Source: Rhizobiaceae bacterium
Lineage (GTDB): Bacteria; Pseudomonadota; Alphaproteobacteria; Rhizobiales; Rhizobiaceae
Length of the DNA stretch: 64,000 bases
Direction: 5' to 3'
Assembly: GCA_028281105.1 (NCBI GenBank)
Contig: JANQKQ010000050.1
Span: forward strand, 1-64,000
The notes below the pieces were generated by a model. That model saw nothing but the letters and a program-made list of their open reading frames with translations, did no database searches and was not told the origin of the DNA. Below are positions 60,819-64,000 of this stretch, in pieces (the first letter of the stretch is position 1; every line of letters begins with the position of its first letter). The position numbers and the translations under genes were made by a program.

Positions 60819-62099
60819 CTATAGGACTTTCTTGCGGACATGGCGGATGGCCCACCAAACGGCCAGGATGATCACCGGGGTAATCGCTGCGGCCAGCAGC
60901 GTTTTCGAGATGCCGAACTCCGCCCCGATGGGGCCGAGCACGTAGCCGACCAGATTGACGGCGTAGTAGCTGACCGCAACCACCGACAGGCCTTCCACCG
61001 TCCTTTGCAGCCGAAGCTGCAGATCGGCGCGCCGGTCCATGCTCTGCAGCACTTTCTGGTTTTGGGCGGAGCGTTCCACGTCCACCTGGGTGCGCAGAAG
61101 GTCGCCGGCGCGCAGCGCCCTTTCCGACATCGCGCCCAGCCGGTTCTCGGTCGATTTCACCGTCCGCATGGCCGGATCGAAGCGCCGCGTCATGAATTCG
61201 GCGATGGTCTGCCGTTCCTCGAACCCGGCCTCGCGCAGCGCTTCGATACGCTGTTGAACGATCGCCTCATAAGCGGCGGTTGCCCCAAAGCGGAAATTGT
61301 TCTGGGCCACGAGGCTTTCCAGGCCCGACGAAACAGCCAGCAACGCCTGCAGGGTCTGATCGGGATTCTGGCGATCGACGGTCATGTCGGCCACCAGGCG
61401 GGCCAATTTCTTGTCTATCGTACCGATGGTGCGCGACAGTTCACCTACCCTGGCAAAGCCGAGCATGGCCATGGTTTTGTAGGTCTCGATTTCCAGCAGC
61501 AGTTGAATAAGACGGCCGACCTTTCGCGGATCGCAATTGGGCTGAACGAACACGGCGAAGCGCATGTTTCCCTTCGCATCGATGCGAAAATCCCCGCCGG
61601 CGACGCCGTTGCCGTCGAGAACGCGACCTGCGACCAGGCTCTCGGGCACAAACCAGTCGTTCAAGTGATCGGCGATGGTTTCCGGCTCGTCGAGTTCCTC
61701 CAGGCGGATCAGCACCGATGTCATGCGCACGCCGGGCGCGTTGGCCAGCCAGCCTTCGGGGAGCAGATCGACCGTCGATCCATCGAACGGCTTGTCCTCT
61801 GCGCTTTCGCGGAACACGGTGTAGGTCACAAATTCCGTGTGGCTTTCCCACTTCAGGTGAAACCTGCCGAGCTTTCCGTAATAGTGGGTCGCGCCGGCCT
61901 GGGGGTGGGTGGCGCCATGACGGTCGAGCAGGTCGATCAGGTGGGCGCGGTCCGCGTCGCGATCCCTGCCGGCGGCATCCTCGAGCTGTTTGATGACCAG
62001 ATAAGCCACCGAGTGCGGCGGGCGAAGCGGCGGGAACGGGCGCGCATGAAGCTCGTTGGACAGGTGATACCGTAGCCGGTGGTCGCTAACCGCATTCAT
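60819..62099 (-). CDS. DUF3422 membrane-anchored protein
   Basis: The 426-residue protein matches DUF3422: N-terminal HLSNELHARPFPPLRPP, central KWESHTEFVTYTVFRE, a long helical part, and two C-terminal membrane segments ending in RHVRKKVL. The function of the family is unknown. It is on the same strand as chrA, 171 bp away. That gap shows nothing recognisable. Confidence 0.92.
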   Translation of the reverse strand: MNAVSDHRLRYHLSNELHARPFPPLRPPHSVAYLVIKQLEDAAGRDRDADRAHLIDLLDRHGATHPQAGATHYYGKLGRFHLKWESHTEFVTYTVFRESAEDKPFDGSTVDLLPEGWLANAPGVRMTSVLIRLEELDEPETIADHLNDWFVPESLVAGRVLDGNGVAGGDFRIDAKGNMRFAVFVQPNCDPRKVGRLIQLLLEIETYKTMAMLGFARVGELSRTIGTIDKKLARLVADMTVDRQNPDQTLQALLAVSSGLESLVAQNNFRFGATAAYEAIVQQRIEALREAGFEERQTIAEFMTRRFDPAMRTVKSTENRLGAMSERALRAGDLLRTQVDVERSAQNQKVLQSMDRRADLQLRLQRTVEGLSVVAVSYYAVNLVGYVLGPIGAEFGISKTLLAAAITPVIILAVWWAIRHVRKKVL

Positions 62100-62499
62100 C
62101 CATTTGTTCCCGACGGGGCTGAGATTGGATCCGGTCCAACCGGACCGCCGCGGACCCGAAATTAACCGGTGCCGGCATCAAGCCGCGCTGCCGGCGTCCG
62201 GGTCAGAGCCAATGGACCAATGTCTTAGCAGCCGGTGCAACTGCCTGCCAGAAAACCGCTTGAACTTTTTAAGGCAATCTGTCGCGGTCTTGGATCACAC
62301 GGGGCGTCGGTCAGCAACCGCGCCGTGCCCGGCCGCGCGAAAACATCGACACCAGTGCCCGACGGCGTCGCCGCGGTGATCGCAGGCCCGAGCGCGGCGA
62401 AGATGAGCGGCGAGATGAACAATACTCAGGCCCGCCAGGCTCGCGGTACTTCTTCGAAACATCTGTCTGGCTTTGCGACACCCCGCCACGCTCTTCGCT
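62100..62499. other. Gene-poor region between the DUF3422 gene and the tRNA-Ser repeat
   Basis: Frames are open here on both strands, as is usual for this base composition, but none resembles a protein. A 65-codon minus-strand frame (62225-62422) begins [13 protein letters not shown] and could be a short exported peptide; it has no ribosome site. Nothing else was recognised. Confidence 0.5.
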
Positions 62500-62577
62500 C
62501 TGCTCGAGCTACGCAGGGCACTCCTGTTCGCAATAAAGCTTCTTTGGGCTGCGCCCTGCGAAGCTTTAGCGAAGCAG
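62500..62577. repeat. Inverted repeat abutting the 3' end of tRNA-Ser
   Basis: CTGCTCGAGCTACGCAGGGC (62500-62519) is an imperfect inverted repeat of GCCCTGCGAAGC...GCGAAGCAG (62553-62577), with about 33 bp between. The right part also folds on itself as CCCTGC...GCAGGG. It ends 2 bp from the encoded CCA of the tRNA. It could act as a tRNA terminator or be a mobile repeat; no integrase is near. Confidence 0.6.
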
Positions 62578-62579
62578 GG

Positions 62580-62669
62580 TGGCGGAGAGACAGGGATTCG
62601 AACCCTGGAGACGGTTGCCCGCCTACACGCGTTCCAGGCGTGCGCCTTCGACCACTCGGCCACCTCTCC
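62580..62669 (-). tRNA. tRNA-Ser (anticodon GGA)
   Basis: The minus strand gives a 90-nt tRNA starting GGAGAGGTGGCCGAGTGGTC and ending TCTCTCC-G-CCA. The anticodon loop is CTGGAAC, so the anticodon is GGA (reads UCC and UCU). It has a long type II variable arm (GGCGGGCAACCGTC), as expected for tRNA-Ser, and a standard T-arm GGTTCGAATCC. The CCA end is encoded. Confidence 0.98.
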
Positions 62670-62911
62670 GCAACTCGGCGACGACCGCCCGCGCAACCGG
62701 ACTGCAGGTCTGCCAACCGCAATCCCGGCGCGTGCCGCCGCCGGCAAGGCTGGCGCACTATACAAATCTGCCTTGTCCGTTCAAGCCGCAATAGGCGCCC
62801 GCCTGGTGTCGTGAAACTTGCGCGTAGCTTGCGGCCTGCCTATCTTTTGCTTGCCGCGGATACGCGCATCGGCGCGGCGCTGCGACAGGTTGCAGGGTAC
62901 GAGGATATCGC

Positions 62912-63235
62912 ATGTTCAAATTCGTGCTTCGGGTGCTCGGTCTTCTATGCTTGGCGCTGGCGGTCGTCGCGCTGTTGCTGGACGTAACCCGCTCGATTGC
63001 CGACTCGGCCCTGGTCATCACGCCGCTGGGCGTCGACTGGTTCCGCTTGAGCCCGTCCACCCTCAACCTGTCCCAGGCCCTGGTCCAGCGCTATGTACAC
63101 CCGGTGGCGTGGGATCCGGTGATCCAATGGGTGCTGCGCTCGCCCAGCTGGGCGGTGTTCGGGGTGCTGGCCCTGCTGTTCGGCTTCATCGGCCGCAACC
63201 GCAGGCAGAAATGGCAGGACAAATATGGCGCGTAG
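62912..63235 (+). CDS. Small conserved membrane protein
   Basis: The 107-residue product has two hydrophobic segments, residues about 5-25 ([19 protein letters not shown]) and 78-93 ([15 protein letters not shown]). Between them is a polar stretch with [20 protein letters not shown]. The C-terminus is basic. Similar proteins occur upstream of msrA in other Hyphomicrobiales and are sometimes labelled PetM-like, which I would not rely on. Function unknown. Confidence 0.82.
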   Translation: MFKFVLRVLGLLCLALAVVALLLDVTRSIADSALVITPLGVDWFRLSPSTLNLSQALVQRYVHPVAWDPVIQWVLRSPSWAVFGVLALLFGFIGRNRRQKWQDKYGA

Positions 63236-63273
63236 GCATATCTCAACCGACCCGAAACAGACGAGTTAGACCG

Positions 63274-63939
63274 ATGGCTTTACTCAACATGCTAGGCCGA
63301 AAGCAGAAACTGCCCGGACGGGGAGAAGCCCTTCCCGGCCGGCCCGAGCCGATCGAGACCGCGCGCATTCACGCGGTCCTGGGCCGCGACCTGCATGGTC
63401 CATACCCGGACGGGATGGAAAAGGCGCTGTTCGGGCTCGGCTGCTTCTGGGGCGCCGAACGCGTATTGTGGCAGCGCGCGGGCGTGTGGGTCACCGCGGT
63501 GGGCTACGCTGGCGGCGCAACCCCCAACCCGACCTACCAGGAGGTCTGCACCGGTCAGACCGGCCACAACGAGGTGGTGCTGGTGGTCTACGATCCGGCC
63601 AAGGTCTCGTTCGACGAACTGCTGAAACTGTTCTGGGAGAGCCACGACCCGACCCAGGGCATGCGCCAGGGCAACGATATCGGCACCCAGTATCGCTCCG
63701 GGATCTACGTCATCTCCGATGAGCAGAAACAGGCGGCCGAACGCTCGCGCGAAACCTATCAGGCCGCGCTGGCCGCGGCCGGCCGCGGCGCCGTCACCAC
63801 GGAAATCCTCGACGCGCCGCCATTCTATTTCGCCGAAGAGTACCACCAGCAATATCTGGAGAAGAACCCGAACGGATATTGCGGCCTGGGCGGCACCGGC
63901 GTCGCCTGTCCGCTCGGCACCGGGGTGCAGGCCGGTTAA
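63274..63939 (+). CDS. msrA: Peptide methionine-S-sulfoxide reductase MsrA
   Basis: MsrA reduces methionine S-sulfoxide in proteins. The catalytic Cys is in [13 protein letters not shown] near residue 57, and [23 protein letters not shown] and YRSGIYVIS follow. The C-terminal resolving-Cys region is [16 protein letters not shown]. The 221 residues include the N-terminal ~45-residue extension usual for this type. The ATG at 63274 is used; upstream frame is a shadow of the preceding gene. Confidence 0.95.
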   Translation: MALLNMLGRKQKLPGRGEALPGRPEPIETARIHAVLGRDLHGPYPDGMEKALFGLGCFWGAERVLWQRAGVWVTAVGYAGGATPNPTYQEVCTGQTGHNEVVLVVYDPAKVSFDELLKLFWESHDPTQGMRQGNDIGTQYRSGIYVISDEQKQAAERSRETYQAALAAAGRGAVTTEILDAPPFYFAEEYHQQYLEKNPNGYCGLGGTGVACPLGTGVQAG

Positions 63940-63947
63940 ACCGGTTT

Positions 63948-64000
63948 TCAGTCGGCCGGGCGCGGGGTCGGCACCGCGACGTTCTCCGGCAGCTGCGCGG
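63948..64000 (-). CDS. C-terminal fragment of an unidentified protein (cut by window)
   Basis: On the minus strand a TGA at 63948-63950 ends a frame open to the window edge, reading RQLPENVAVPTPRPAD. The Pro-rich end, convergent arrangement and 8-bp gap after msrA are consistent with a real gene. The visible part is too short to identify a family. Confidence 0.4.
   Translation of the reverse strand, partial: AQLPENVAVPTPRPAD

Noticed and set aside
62225-62422. 65-codon minus-strand frame as a small exported peptide
   Set aside because: The start looks hydrophobic, but there is no ribosome site or recognisable family, and the surrounding DNA has open frames on several strands.

Overview
This is a GC-rich chromosomal window from an alphaproteobacterium, most likely of the Hyphomicrobiales (Rhizobiales). 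The assignment rests on gene content and order: dnaK-dnaJ-pmtA-pyrF, dnaA-dnaN-recF-moeB, irr next to fabA-fabB-fabI, rsmI-yraN-gshB, hemW-rdgB-rph divergent from hrcA-grpE-glnD, and the long run fur-plsC/olsA-miaB-phoH-ybeY-corC-lnt-phrR-metK-trmB-rimP-nusA-ylxR-infB-rbfA-truB. Almost all of it is core genome. I see no insertion sequence, prophage, CRISPR array, toxin-antitoxin pair, restriction system or secondary-metabolite cluster.

Layout. 1-2.1 kb: end of a histidine operon (hisF, hisE) and coaA. 2.1-8.6 kb: alkB, then dnaK, dnaJ, pmtA, an FMN reductase, pyrF and a DUF1330 gene. 8.6-9.4 kb: an 842-bp gene-free stretch with DnaA-box-like sites. 9.4-14.9 kb: rhodanese, dnaA, dnaN, recF, moeB-like. 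14.9-20.5 kb: a 2-hydroxyacid dehydrogenase, an SH3 protein, irr, the fabA/fabB/fabI set and a small conserved gene. 20.6-28.1 kb: mostly minus-strand rsmC, gshB, yraN, rsmI and hemW, rdgB, rph, with an LpoA-like lipoprotein gene between. 28.3-36.6 kb: hrcA, grpE, glnD, murJ, trpS, uspA. 36.6-41.6 kb: a quinone oxidoreductase divergent from hemN, then an NfuA-type scaffold, tsaB, rimI and a fur-family gene. 41.6-58.3 kb: the lipid / tRNA modification / translation block ending in truB. 58.5-64 kb: class II aldolase, chrA-type transporter, DUF3422 protein, tRNA-Ser(GGA), a small membrane protein, msrA and the edge of one more gene.

How the genes fit together. The heat-shock genes (dnaK-dnaJ, and grpE next to the regulator hrcA) lie in two places with separate putative promoters. 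Iron and oxygen control can be read from the DNA: irr and a second Fur-family gene are present, an Irr-type (ICE-like) palindrome precedes the Fe-S scaffold gene, and a perfect FNR/FixK box lies between the quinone oxidoreductase gene and anaerobic hemN. The translation operon has a sigma70-like promoter followed by a terminator-like hairpin before rimP-nusA-infB.

The least explained content is intergenic. There are at least three families of structured repeats: (A) three long hairpins with GC-rich arms and a conserved unpaired loop, two of them bracketing the aldolase gene; (B) two copies of a ~50-bp hairpin whose stem shows compensatory base changes, inside the dnaN-recF and infB-rbfA gaps; (C) a REPIN-like element of two inverted modules between gshB and yraN, with a single module between recF and moeB. 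A further inverted repeat abuts the 3' end of the tRNA-Ser gene. No transposase of any kind is in the window, so whatever mobilises or uses these repeats must be encoded elsewhere.
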